From a bacterium (GTDB lineage Bacteria; Patescibacteriota; Minisyncoccia; Minisyncoccales; MHMH01): a DNA stretch of 22,384 nucleotides. The notes beneath the pieces were generated by a model, which was not told where the DNA came from, made no database searches, and saw only the letters and a list, made by a program, of their open reading frames with translations. The stretch spans positions 1 to 22,384 of the forward strand of contig JAUSHA010000003.1 in assembly GCA_030648815.1 (NCBI GenBank), read 5' to 3'. This document shows, piece by piece, positions 14,243-21,319 of this stretch. Position 1 is the first letter of the stretch. Each line of letters opens with the position of its first letter. The position numbers were made by a program, and so were the translations under genes.

Positions 14243-15735
14243 TTAAAATATTTTTCCTGATAAATCTTTTTATATTTTTCAAACACTTTGTTTCCTTCCT
14301 CGTCAAATTTTTCAGCGATTTTTATTGCCGGCCATTCGGATTTCGGCAACCTTACATACAAGGGAAAAGTTCTTTGCAATCCCCTTAACTCTTCATAGCT
14401 TATGGAATTCATTTTCAAGGGTACGGCATCGGTGAGCCCTTGGATGATTTTGGCATCTTGGCTTAAATACCCCTTCTCCAGGCAATATCTGTATAAATCC
14501 GTTCCTTTGTAGGGAGTAAAAAAATGGCAATTGATCGTCCGAGGATTAATCTGGCGGTTGAGCTCAATGGTGTCAAAAACCAATTCTCTTGTTTCGTCGG
14601 GAAGCCCAATAATATTATTAACCGTATAGGGAATTTGGTATTTTTCCACTAATCTTATTCCTTCAATAATCTGCTGATTGGAACCGTAACGCTTTAAAAC
14701 TTTCTTTCTGAATTCTTCGTTGCCGTGCTCAATGCCAAAGTTCATGCTGTTGCAGCCCATTTCTTTCAAAAGCCGGATTTTTTCTTCGGTAATGGTTTCC
14801 GGCCTTGTCTGGCACCAAAAAGGCACACCCACTTCTTTATATCCCTCGGCCATTTCTTTTAATTCCTCAACGGGCTTAGCTAAAAATGTTTCTGAATTGA
14901 AATTGATATAATCGGGCTGATATTTTTTGACCAAGTGCTTCATTTCAACCATCAGCCGAGGTATTTTTTTCCGCCGATAATACGTTCCACAGCCCCGCTC
15001 CCTGAATAAATTGCTCAACTGGGGAGCGGCGCAATAGGTGCATTGATAGGGACAGCCGCGGTCCATCTCAACGTGAATCATGGTATAAACCTTCCCGAAC
15101 ATCGGACGGGCCAATCTTTGCTTGCCGAAAATATCGTAATCAATGTAAGGCAATTCGTTCAAGTCGGTGAGCGGCCTCGATGAATTTTTAATGATTTCGC
15201 TTCCTTCTTTGATCCAGAGGTTCCTGATATTTGAATAATTCTCCCCTTTGGCCATTTTTTGGCAGAGTTCCACCAAAGCTTCTTCGCCTTCGCCCAAACA
15301 CAGCATATTTATAGCTTCCTGCGAGATAACTTCATCAGGATTCAAGCTGGCAAAAACTCCGCCGGCAACAACCGGTATGCCGGAATCTTTAATTTTGGAC
15401 AGCAAATATCGGGCCAACCCCCATGTGTCTTCCACCAAAGTTATGCCGATCAGGTCGGGCTTGAATTCGGAAACCTTTTTTTGCAAATCATCGCCGACAT
15501 CGTTTTCGTTTAAAACTACGCCGCTATCCGACAGATTAAACGGTTTTAACTGCAAAAGATCCACTCTCTTTTGCTCAATGCTTTGCTCTTCGGTTTTGTA
15601 AAAAGTCGTGTCAAACAGCCCCACTTCAAAACCCTTTTCTTTCAGACAGGCGGAAAGCTGGGAAAGATGGATCGGCACTAAGGTCGCCATCATCGTATTA
15701 GGATATATAAATAATATTTTAAAGTTGTTCTGCAT
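14239..15735 (-). CDS. B12-binding-domain radical SAM enzyme (paralog 1)
   Basis: A 498-residue class B-type radical SAM protein. An N-terminal cobalamin-binding-like Rossmann domain (about 1-190) includes IYPNTMMATLVPIHLSQLSA and GLFDTTFY, and ends with VAGGVFASLNPDEVI and CLGEGEEALVEL, which are typical of the family. The radical SAM cluster motif RGCPYQCTYC has Cys228, Cys232 and Cys235. Such enzymes perform methylations, ring contractions or other radical chemistry. The ATG at 15735 is chosen because the longer frame begins at a TTG (15759) deeper in the upstream gene, and because the paralog at 19751 starts at the equivalent position. It is similar along its whole length to that paralog. 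The operon setting suggests it acts on a sugar or lipid-linked glycan, but no substrate can be named. Confidence 0.88.
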   Translation of the reverse strand: MQNNFKILFIYPNTMMATLVPIHLSQLSACLKEKGFEVGLFDTTFYKTEEQSIEQKRVDLLQLKPFNLSDSGVVLNENDVGDDLQKKVSEFKPDLIGITLVEDTWGLARYLLSKIKDSGIPVVAGGVFASLNPDEVISQEAINMLCLGEGEEALVELCQKMAKGENYSNIRNLWIKEGSEIIKNSSRPLTDLNELPYIDYDIFGKQRLARPMFGKVYTMIHVEMDRGCPYQCTYCAAPQLSNLFRERGCGTYYRRKKIPRLMVEMKHLVKKYQPDYINFNSETFLAKPVEELKEMAEGYKEVGVPFWCQTRPETITEEKIRLLKEMGCNSMNFGIEHGNEEFRKKVLKRYGSNQQIIEGIRLVEKYQIPYTVNNIIGLPDETRELVFDTIELNRQINPRTINCHFFTPYKGTDLYRYCLEKGYLSQDAKIIQGLTDAVPLKMNSISYEELRGLQRTFPLYVRLPKSEWPAIKIAEKFDEEGNKVFEKYKKIYQEKYFK

Positions 15736-16804
15736 TAAAAATTTGTTTAAAATTATCAAAAAAATATTTCATCTGTTCAATATTGCCGATGCTTACTCTA
15801 ATGCATTTTTCCAAAGGAGCAGTTTTAAACCCGCCGGCTATCAATATCTTCCTGTTTTTCATCTCTTGCTTAATCTGAACGGCTTTTTCAAAAGATGATA
15901 CGTCAATCAGCATAAAATTAGCGTAACTTTTAAAGAAAGGGATTCCCGAATCGCTTAATTCTTTTTCCAGGTATTCTTTGGCTCTGTTGACCTCTTCCAC
16001 GTTTTTCTCAACTATGCCGTAATTATCCAAAATCAGTTCTCCGAATTTGGCGGCAAAAGCGTTGGTTTCATACATCGGCCTGACTTTGTGCAAATACCCT
16101 ATAATCTCAGGCTGGCCTACGGCGAAGCCGAGGCGGCAAGAAGCCAATCCGAATGCTTTTGAAAAAGTTCTGGTAATAACAAGATTGGGATAATCAGGGA
16201 TAAGGGAAATGGCGGAATGAGAATAATACGGGTAATAAGCTTCGTCTATTAAAACAACGATGTCATATTTTGAACAAAGATCAACAATTCTTTTCAGGCC
16301 TTCTGGCGCAATAACGGTTCCCGTAGGAGCATTGGGGTTTGCCAAACAAATCAATTTCGGTCTCTCTTCTTCTATCAGATTCAAGATATTTTCCATGTCC
16401 AAAGACAAATCTTCCTTAAAATTTATCTTCAGCACTTTTGCTTGAAATATTTCTCCGTAAACATAATACATGGCATAGGTGGGATCCAACAAAGCCACCT
16501 TATCGCCCTTTTCGACAAAGACTTCAAAAACTGCTTTTATGGCCGCATCGGAACCGGCAGTAATGTAAATATTCTCTTCTCGGTATTTCAAATATGAAGC
16601 GATCTTGGCGTAAAGAGAGTCTATTTCCGGATAAGCCGCCAAAAAATCAGGAGTAATCTGATTCTTAAAAAGATCGGTCATTTCTTTATTAAAATCTATC
16701 GTGTTCTCGTTTTTATCCAGACGTAAAAAAGAACCTCTTGATTCTTGGGGATTTTTAACCCGCTGAATATTAATTAAGTGCGCCTTGGCCGGAATTTTTG
16801 CCAT
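15719..16804 (-). CDS. HisC-like class I/II PLP aminotransferase
   Basis: A 361-residue fold-type I PLP enzyme. Key residues are visible: Asn158 in LANPNAPTG, Asp187 in VLIDEAYYPY contacting the pyridine nitrogen, the PLP-lysine Lys216 in TRTFSKAFGL, and Arg224 in SCRLGFAVG. The nearest family pattern is histidinol-phosphate aminotransferase (HisC). L-threonine-phosphate decarboxylase and other phosphate-bearing amino-acid enzymes share it. No other histidine gene is nearby, so a role in glycan or modified amino-acid synthesis is likelier than histidine synthesis. The start overlaps the epimerase gene by 35 bases and the end overlaps the radical SAM gene by 17 bases. A partnership with the dehydrogenase and HAD phosphatase of the same operon is inferred. 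Confidence 0.87.
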   Translation of the reverse strand: MAKIPAKAHLINIQRVKNPQESRGSFLRLDKNENTIDFNKEMTDLFKNQITPDFLAAYPEIDSLYAKIASYLKYREENIYITAGSDAAIKAVFEVFVEKGDKVALLDPTYAMYYVYGEIFQAKVLKINFKEDLSLDMENILNLIEEERPKLICLANPNAPTGTVIAPEGLKRIVDLCSKYDIVVLIDEAYYPYYSHSAISLIPDYPNLVITRTFSKAFGLASCRLGFAVGQPEIIGYLHKVRPMYETNAFAAKFGELILDNYGIVEKNVEEVNRAKEYLEKELSDSGIPFFKSYANFMLIDVSSFEKAVQIKQEMKNRKILIAGGFKTAPLEKCIRVSIGNIEQMKYFFDNFKQIFNAEQL

Positions 16805-17684
16805 ATTTTTTATAAAGCTCGCCGATTAAATCAAGAATCCCCTGGCCTAAATCAACGTAATAAGTGCTCTGGATGCGCTTAGCCAGCCTGGGAGTAAAAC
16901 TATAGGGAGTGATATTGTAATGGGCCGTATAATTTGCGGGCAGGAATTCCAAATCAATCTTATCGCCCAATATTTCCTTTATCATCATCAAGGAATCTTT
17001 TATTTTCATAGGCTGGTTTCCGGTGACGATCACCGCCTGATTTTTATATTCTTCAGTTAAAATATCGGCGCTTAATCGGGCCGCATCATAAACATGGATA
17101 TACTCTCTGATCTCTTCGCCATTGCCTTGTCTGGTGATTTTACCGTCTTGAATAGCTTGCTTGATAATCCTGTGAATCCAATTTTCCTGTCCGGCCCTGG
17201 GGCCGTAAAGAGAGCCGTATCTTAAAATCGTGTAATCCAATCCGTAAACTTCGTGATAATTTTCAAGCAATAATTCGGCGGCCTGCTTGGAACTGCGGTA
17301 AAACGAGCCGGCTTTGCTGTAAACATAAAGAGTGCTGGCCAAGACAAACCTTTTGACTTTGTGCCTTCTACAGGCATCTAAAATTACAGTATTGCCCCAA
17401 ATATTGGTTTTAACCGTTTCTATCGGCTTGGCTTCGGCATCATCCATATCAGCCACAGCCGCAAAATTGTAAACAATGTCGCATCCCTTAACCGCCTCGT
17501 CAACCTGACTTGGAGACGCTACGTCTCCGGCGATGGAAACCTGATCATCTCTAAGATAGGGAGACACCTTCAAATCAAAAATCACCACCTCATAGCCTCT
17601 CTCGCTAAGGGCGTCGGCTACGTGGCTGCCGAGAAATCCCGCTCCTCCAAAGACTGCTACTTTTGTTTTTGCTTTTTCCATCAT
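16770..17684 (-). CDS. NAD-dependent sugar epimerase/dehydratase (extended SDR)
   Basis: A 304-residue extended short-chain dehydrogenase. The NAD-binding loop is GGAGFLG (13-19), followed by Asp37 after strand 2 in VVIFDLK. The catalytic pair is Tyr129 and Lys133 in YRSSK, with Ser117/Thr118 in LASTLYVYSK. LRYGSLYGPRAG (about 158-169) and the GEEIREYIHVYDAA block (about 189-202) are typical of nucleotide-sugar epimerases. These enzymes act on UDP-, GDP- or dTDP-sugars to epimerise or dehydrate them; the exact sugar is not predictable. Two adjacent ATG codons (17684 and 17681) are possible starts. The gene follows the SGNH hydrolase by 19 bases. Confidence 0.88.
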   Translation of the reverse strand: MMEKAKTKVAVFGGAGFLGSHVADALSERGYEVVIFDLKVSPYLRDDQVSIAGDVASPSQVDEAVKGCDIVYNFAAVADMDDAEAKPIETVKTNIWGNTVILDACRRHKVKRFVLASTLYVYSKAGSFYRSSKQAAELLLENYHEVYGLDYTILRYGSLYGPRAGQENWIHRIIKQAIQDGKITRQGNGEEIREYIHVYDAARLSADILTEEYKNQAVIVTGNQPMKIKDSLMMIKEILGDKIDLEFLPANYTAHYNITPYSFTPRLAKRIQSTYYVDLGQGILDLIGELYKKYGKNSGQGALN

Positions 17685-17703
17685 GGGGCTACTTTAGCGC
17701 TTT

Positions 17704-18492
17704 TTAAGCGCAATGTAAATGATTATTATTTAATCTATTTTTTAAAAATTCCCTGACAATTTTTACCGCCTTATCGTTTACATGGGTGTGATCGGCGACA
17801 TATTTTTCGGAAATAAAGCCTTTTTCATCGGAAACTTCCGAATAAATATCTATATACCTGTAGTTTTTCTCTTCGCAGAATTTTTTCAGTTTTTCGTTAA
17901 ATTCTCCGTTTATCCTGCTGCGCATTTTGGGGTCGGCATAAAACTGAACGCCCGGAGCATCTTCCCTCCTTGAGGCGGCGGGAATGCCGAGCACAAAGAA
18001 ATTCACTCCCATAGCGCCGATCTGATCCAAAACGTCTCCGTAATTTATAATTGTGTTGTTAATCAGCTCGGCCATCGTAAATTTTCCGTTATTTTTCATG
18101 TACTCATTATACATATGAATTCTGCAATCTATTTCGCCGAAAGACAGAAGAACCGCATCTCTCTCTTTATTTATTTTGTCCAATACGGCAAAAAATTTCT
18201 TATTGGAATCGGTCGTGCTTTTTTCTTTTTTTAAATTATAAGCGGTGGCGGCGCCGATATGATGTGCTATAAATGGATACTTGCGCTTAAAAATTAGGGT
18301 ATGGCTGTCGCCTATCGCATGCACTAAGGGCCTGCCGGACAATTTTGAATATAAAAACCAGCAAAAATTATGCAACTTATCGTCGTTATTCAAATGCTTT
18401 GATTCAATCAGGCCCGCCATTTTAAGCCCGGCCAAAAAAAGATAATAAATCCCCTTTTCCTTATAAATATCTTTTATTTGAGAAAAAATCAT
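17704..18492 (-). CDS. SGNH/GDSL-fold hydrolase or O-acetyl esterase-like protein
   Basis: A 262-residue protein I recognise by active-site blocks rather than a close family. AIGDSHTLIF (59-68) carries the nucleophile Ser63 in a GDSH motif. SFGEIDCR (117-124) corresponds to block III, with GEID in place of G-x-N-D. DHTHVN (234-239) supplies the Asp234/His237 pair of block V. SGNH proteins in glycan loci add or remove acetyl or other acyl groups. No signal peptide is obvious, although the N-terminus has a hydrophobic patch (YYLFLAGLKMAG, 16-27). The start overlaps the end of the sulfotransferase gene by four bases, so the two are probably made together and may modify the same glycan. Confidence 0.7.
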   Translation of the reverse strand: MIFSQIKDIYKEKGIYYLFLAGLKMAGLIESKHLNNDDKLHNFCWFLYSKLSGRPLVHAIGDSHTLIFKRKYPFIAHHIGAATAYNLKKEKSTTDSNKKFFAVLDKINKERDAVLLSFGEIDCRIHMYNEYMKNNGKFTMAELINNTIINYGDVLDQIGAMGVNFFVLGIPAASRREDAPGVQFYADPKMRSRINGEFNEKLKKFCEEKNYRYIDIYSEVSDEKGFISEKYVADHTHVNDKAVKIVREFLKNRLNNNHLHCA

Positions 18493-19379
18493 GTATATAA
18501 GTTTGGACGGCCTAAAAGTTCGGCTAATTTTTTATTATCTTCGGCGTAAAGGTTTGCCAAGTATTCCCTGTCTTTATCGGAAATAAATTTTGAATCGTTT
18601 AATCTTGAGAGAAACTTCCTGTCAAGATAAAAAATCGGTCTGGCCACCCAGGGAAATTTTCTTGCCGCAAAATTTATTATTCGCAGAATTTTTGCTCCCC
18701 GGTTGGTCAAACTGACCTTAGCCCTGGTATTGATTCGGCTATGGTCAAATTTATCTATGCCGAAAAAATCAGAAATTTTATCTAAAAAATTCTCGGGGTT
18801 GCTTAGTAATTCTTCGTAAAACAGCACTAAAACATTCCCCCGGCCGAATAATTTGAAATACAAATCAACTATTGCCGAATAGAAACCGACCTTCACAAAA
18901 GCGTCTTCTTTTATAAATTTTGAAAATGCGCGCAGCTCCTCTCTCCCTCTTATAAAATGCTTATACACTGAAGCGAGCCAATCCGCCTGATTCCTGATAA
19001 CTATCAATATCTTAGCATCGGGCACGGTTTGATGAATTCTTTTGGCGATTAATTCATTATCCATGGGCATGGCAAATTTCTGAACGGCCTTGCCGAAGCC
19101 TTCAGATCGCTTCTCTTCATGACAGCAATCCCAGCCGAAAGAACGATATCTGAACCCTGCGGAATATTGCTCGTCCGAGTCCAGAGATATTTTATTACCG
19201 CTTTTAGGCTTGAATAAACTTAAATAAAAATCCTTGCCTTTGGAAAAACAGTCGTCCCAATGAAAAAATTTCGGCTTGTAAGCAAAACAAATATCCTGAT
19301 GCGCGGCAAAAAGATCCTGCAGCCAAGTGGAGGCAGTCTTGGGAAAACCTATATGAATAAAATGAGGTAAGTTTGCCAT
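18489..19379 (-). CDS. PAPS-dependent sulfotransferase
   Basis: A 296-residue cytosolic-type sulfotransferase. The 5'-phosphosulfate-binding loop is GFPKTASTWLQDLF (11-24), with Lys14. The 3'-phosphate-binding block is ILIVIRNQADWLASVY (124-139), with Arg129 and Ser137 in the positions that grip PAPS. VLFYEELLSNPENFLDKI and FFGID downstream are also typical. It transfers sulfate from PAPS to a hydroxyl or amino group, here most likely on a glycan or glycolipid. It is the only PAPS consumer in the window and so the natural partner of CysD/CysNC. The frame is open upstream to a TTG at 19451, but the ATG at 19379 has an SD (AAGGTGG) and matches the normal N-terminus, so 19379 is preferred. It follows the HTH gene directly. 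Confidence 0.9.
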   Translation of the reverse strand: MANLPHFIHIGFPKTASTWLQDLFAAHQDICFAYKPKFFHWDDCFSKGKDFYLSLFKPKSGNKISLDSDEQYSAGFRYRSFGWDCCHEEKRSEGFGKAVQKFAMPMDNELIAKRIHQTVPDAKILIVIRNQADWLASVYKHFIRGREELRAFSKFIKEDAFVKVGFYSAIVDLYFKLFGRGNVLVLFYEELLSNPENFLDKISDFFGIDKFDHSRINTRAKVSLTNRGAKILRIINFAARKFPWVARPIFYLDRKFLSRLNDSKFISDKDREYLANLYAEDNKKLAELLGRPNLYT

Positions 19380-19380
19380 A

Positions 19381-19632
19381 TTACCACCTTGCGATAGTTT
19401 TCTTTGTTTTATCTTTAATCTTTTTGTAAACGTCGTAAACTTCCGTTTCAATTTCCGGCGAAACCAATCTTAAAATTTCGTCTCCCCAAATGCGGTATTG
19501 TCCGCCGACTTTGTATGCCTTGATTACGCCTCTTTTTAAGAGCCGCTTAATGGTGCTTTCGGAAATCTTTAAAAACCCGCGGGCCTCCGAGGTGGTATAA
19601 ATTATATGAGGTTTTATTGCGCTATCTTGCAT
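19381..19632 (-). CDS. Small excisionase/MerR-type helix-turn-helix protein
   Basis: An 83-residue protein when started at the ATG at 19632; the frame is also open to a TTG at 19671 that falls in the -35 box. The sequence YTTSEARGFLKISESTIKRL (12-31) followed by GVIKAYKVGGQYRIWGDEIL (35-54) is the standard layout of the excisionase-family HTH domain, with the K-V-G-x-x-Y-R-I wing. The last 25 residues are charged and helical, with no recognisable domain. No integrase is nearby, so a regulatory role is likelier than excision. It leads the long operon that starts with the sulfotransferase and follows a promoter with a tandem repeat that could be its own binding site. No SD is seen, and the transcript is predicted to be almost leaderless. 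Confidence 0.82.
   Translation of the reverse strand: MQDSAIKPHIIYTTSEARGFLKISESTIKRLLKRGVIKAYKVGGQYRIWGDEILRLVSPEIETEVYDVYKKIKDKTKKTIARW
19384..19390 (-). promoter_or_regulatory. Shine-Dalgarno that decides the sulfotransferase start
   Basis: On the minus strand, AAGGTGG lies four bases before the ATG at 19379, inside the last codons of the HTH gene. It favours the ATG at 19379 over an upstream in-frame TTG at 19451. Confidence 0.65.
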
Positions 19633-19642
19633 GCTACTTTCT

Positions 19643-19671
19643 ATTGTAGGCAAGCCCGTGGAGGGTGTCAA
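19643..19671 (-). promoter_or_regulatory. Near-consensus promoter of the ten-gene operon
   Basis: On the minus strand, TTGACA (19666-19671) and TACAAT (19643-19648) are separated by 17 bases; only one base differs from consensus. Start is predicted near 19636, only about four bases before the ATG at 19632. A second TTGACA lies exactly ten bases upstream. Confidence 0.8.
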
Positions 19672-19681
19672 TAGGTGTCAA
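19664..19681. promoter_or_regulatory. Tandem 8-bp direct repeat overlapping the -35 box, possible operator
   Basis: The plus strand reads GGTGTCAATAGGTGTCAA: two identical GGTGTCAA units spaced by ten bases, about one helical turn. On the minus strand the unit is TTGACACC, so one copy contains the -35 box. The first gene of the operon encodes an HTH protein, which makes autoregulation plausible, but no binding is shown. Confidence 0.5.
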
Positions 19682-19698
19682 AAAGCTCGCCAATTCTC

Positions 19699-19727
19699 TT
19701 TACAGATTCCGGCAAACGGGTTAAGAT
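19699..19727 (+). promoter_or_regulatory. Putative promoter of the divergent radical SAM gene
   Basis: TTTACA (19699-19704) and TAAGAT (19722-19727) are separated by 17 bases. Start is predicted near 19734, giving a leader of about 16 bases before the ATG at 19751, without a clear SD. Its -35 box is about 18 bases from the tandem repeat of the opposite promoter. Confidence 0.5.
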
Positions 19728-19750
19728 AAAATAAATTTCTAAATTAATTT

Positions 19751-21271
19751 ATGGACCAAAGTCAAGATAAAAATACGGTGCTGATAATATATCCCGCTAC
19801 TTTTAAGTTTCCGGGGCTGCATATCGGCATAGCTTCTTTGAGCAGCGGCTTAAAAGAAAAGGGCTATCAAGTCAAGGTTTTTGATACGGTTTTCTATGAT
19901 CTACTGGGTGAGCAGGATTGGAATAAGTTGAGGTCCGACAGATTGATGTCTAAAAAAATCGTCAACGAAGATGAGCATTGGAAAGTAAAAACCACCGATA
20001 TGAAAGAAGACTTAATAAAAGTTCTTGACGAATACCAGCCGAAAATAGTCGGCATATCCATGACGGAGCCGGTTTACGACCTTGGTTTGCAGCTGTCGCG
20101 CATCGTTAAACAGCATTGCAAGGATGCGATTGTGATAGCCGGCGGCGTATTCCCCACTCTATCGCCCGACATTGTCATTAAAGAAGATTCTATAGACGTT
20201 GTTTGCGTGGGCGAAGGCGAAATGACCCTGCCGGAACTATGCGACAGAATCTATCAGAAAAAATATTTTACTGATATTCCCGGGATGTGGGTAAAAAACA
20301 GTGGGAAAATTTACAAAAACAGTCCGGCCAAACTTCAAGACATCAATAACCTGCCCCATCCTGATTTTTCAGTTTTCGATGAACCGATTTTTTACAAGGC
20401 AATGCAAGGCAGGCTCTATAAAATGGTCAACATCGAAACATCCCGCGGTTGCCCGTATAATTGCTCTTATTGCGCATCTCCTGAATTGAAAAGTTTTTCC
20501 TTTAAAAACGACATCGGCAGTTATTACAGGAATCTGGACATGGAAAGAGTAATCGAGCAACTTCACTATCAAATAGGCAAGCACTCTCCCGAATTCATCT
20601 ACTTCTCAAGCGAAACATTTTTGGCGATGTCAAAAAAAGATTTTGACATGTTCGTTGAAGAATACAGAAAAATAAAAATACCCTTCTGGTTTCAAACCAG
20701 ATTTGAAACAATAACCGAGGAACGCATTAAAGCATTAAAAGAAGTCGGCATGTTTTGGCTCACTTTAGGCATAGAGCACGGCAATGAGGACTTTAGAAAA
20801 AAAATCTTAAAAAGGGGCTGCACCACGAATTCAATCATTGAGGGGGCAAATATTCTCAGCAAGCTCAACGTGGGGGCCTCGCTTAATAATATGATGGGGT
20901 TCCCCTTTGAAAATCGGGAGCTTATCTTTGAAACAATTAAATTGAACAAAAAATTGTTTGAAATGAATAATAAATTTGAATCCAATATCTTTATGTTCGT
21001 ACCGTACAGGGGAACTGAATTATACGAAATATGCAGAAAAAACGGCCTTTTGCCGCAGGAGGATTATTCCGCGGCCCATACCTTAAACAGCTTGAGCGAT
21101 GAAAGCACTTTAAACTTTACCGAAGAATATAAGCGGGAGTTAAAGGGCTTGCTGAAAACATTTAATCTCTACATTAAGCTCCCCGAGAAATACTGGCCGG
21201 AAATAAAAATAGCCGAGCGTTCTGACGAAGAAGGAAGCTCGGCATTCAACCGCCTATCGCAACTGCTATAG
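19751..21271 (+). CDS. B12-binding-domain radical SAM enzyme (paralog 2)
   Basis: A 506-residue protein with the same layout as the radical SAM gene at 14239-15735. An N-terminal cobalamin-binding-like domain contains IIYPATFKFPGLHIGIASLS and VIAGGVFPTLSPDIV. The cluster motif RGCPYNCSYC has Cys234, Cys238 and Cys241. Long shared blocks, such as SETFLA, FGIEHGNE or LGIEHGNE, and LPxxxWPxIKIAE near the end, show clear paralogy. It is transcribed away from the ten-gene operon and shares a 118-base promoter region with it. The gene ends at a bidirectional terminator. The two enzymes may act on related substrates or carry out successive steps; nothing in the sequence names the substrate. Confidence 0.88.
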   Translation: MDQSQDKNTVLIIYPATFKFPGLHIGIASLSSGLKEKGYQVKVFDTVFYDLLGEQDWNKLRSDRLMSKKIVNEDEHWKVKTTDMKEDLIKVLDEYQPKIVGISMTEPVYDLGLQLSRIVKQHCKDAIVIAGGVFPTLSPDIVIKEDSIDVVCVGEGEMTLPELCDRIYQKKYFTDIPGMWVKNSGKIYKNSPAKLQDINNLPHPDFSVFDEPIFYKAMQGRLYKMVNIETSRGCPYNCSYCASPELKSFSFKNDIGSYYRNLDMERVIEQLHYQIGKHSPEFIYFSSETFLAMSKKDFDMFVEEYRKIKIPFWFQTRFETITEERIKALKEVGMFWLTLGIEHGNEDFRKKILKRGCTTNSIIEGANILSKLNVGASLNNMMGFPFENRELIFETIKLNKKLFEMNNKFESNIFMFVPYRGTELYEICRKNGLLPQEDYSAAHTLNSLSDESTLNFTEEYKRELKGLLKTFNLYIKLPEKYWPEIKIAERSDEEGSSAFNRLSQLL

Positions 21272-21275
21272 CAAC

Positions 21276-21310
21276 AAAAAAAGACGGGCATAGTTAACCC
21301 GTCTTTTAAT
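21276..21310. terminator. Bidirectional terminator between convergent genes
   Basis: AAAAGACGGG (21279-21288) pairs with CCCGTCTTTT (21298-21307) around a nine-base loop. The plus strand continues into TTTTAAT after the stem. The minus-strand stem runs into TTTTTTTG. It serves both the radical SAM gene and the Nudix gene. Confidence 0.8.
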
Positions 21311-21319
21311 TTATAAAAA

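Noticed and set aside
15736..15759. Radical SAM start at TTG 15759
   Set aside because: It needs a longer overlap with the aminotransferase gene, and the ATG at 15735 aligns with the start region of the paralog.
8243..16804. Phosphonate or phosphinate biosynthesis (cytidylyltransferase, dehydrogenase, aminotransferase and B12 radical SAM occur in phosphinothricin clusters)
   Set aside because: No PEP mutase with its E-D-K-x5-N-S motif is present; the barrel protein at 9135-9914 is of the HpaI family, and the cytidylyltransferase has the CMP-sugar signature shared with ordinary glycan pathways.
17697..17711. Short hairpin GCGCTT-AAGCGC at the end of the SGNH hydrolase gene, considered as a terminator
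   Set aside because: On the relevant strand, the hairpin lies between the epimerase gene and the SGNH gene end, has only a six-base stem and lacks a following T-tract; the gene spacing suggests continued transcription.
19380..19451. Longer sulfotransferase beginning at TTG 19451
   Set aside because: The extra residues are encoded within the HTH gene and do not resemble a sulfotransferase N-terminus; the ATG at 19379 has an SD.
19381..19632. Excisionase of a mobile element
   Set aside because: The domain is shared with many regulators, and no integrase, attachment site or other mobile gene is visible nearby.
19633..19671. Longer HTH protein beginning at TTG 19671
   Set aside because: That TTG is part of the consensus -35 box, so the transcript would not include it.
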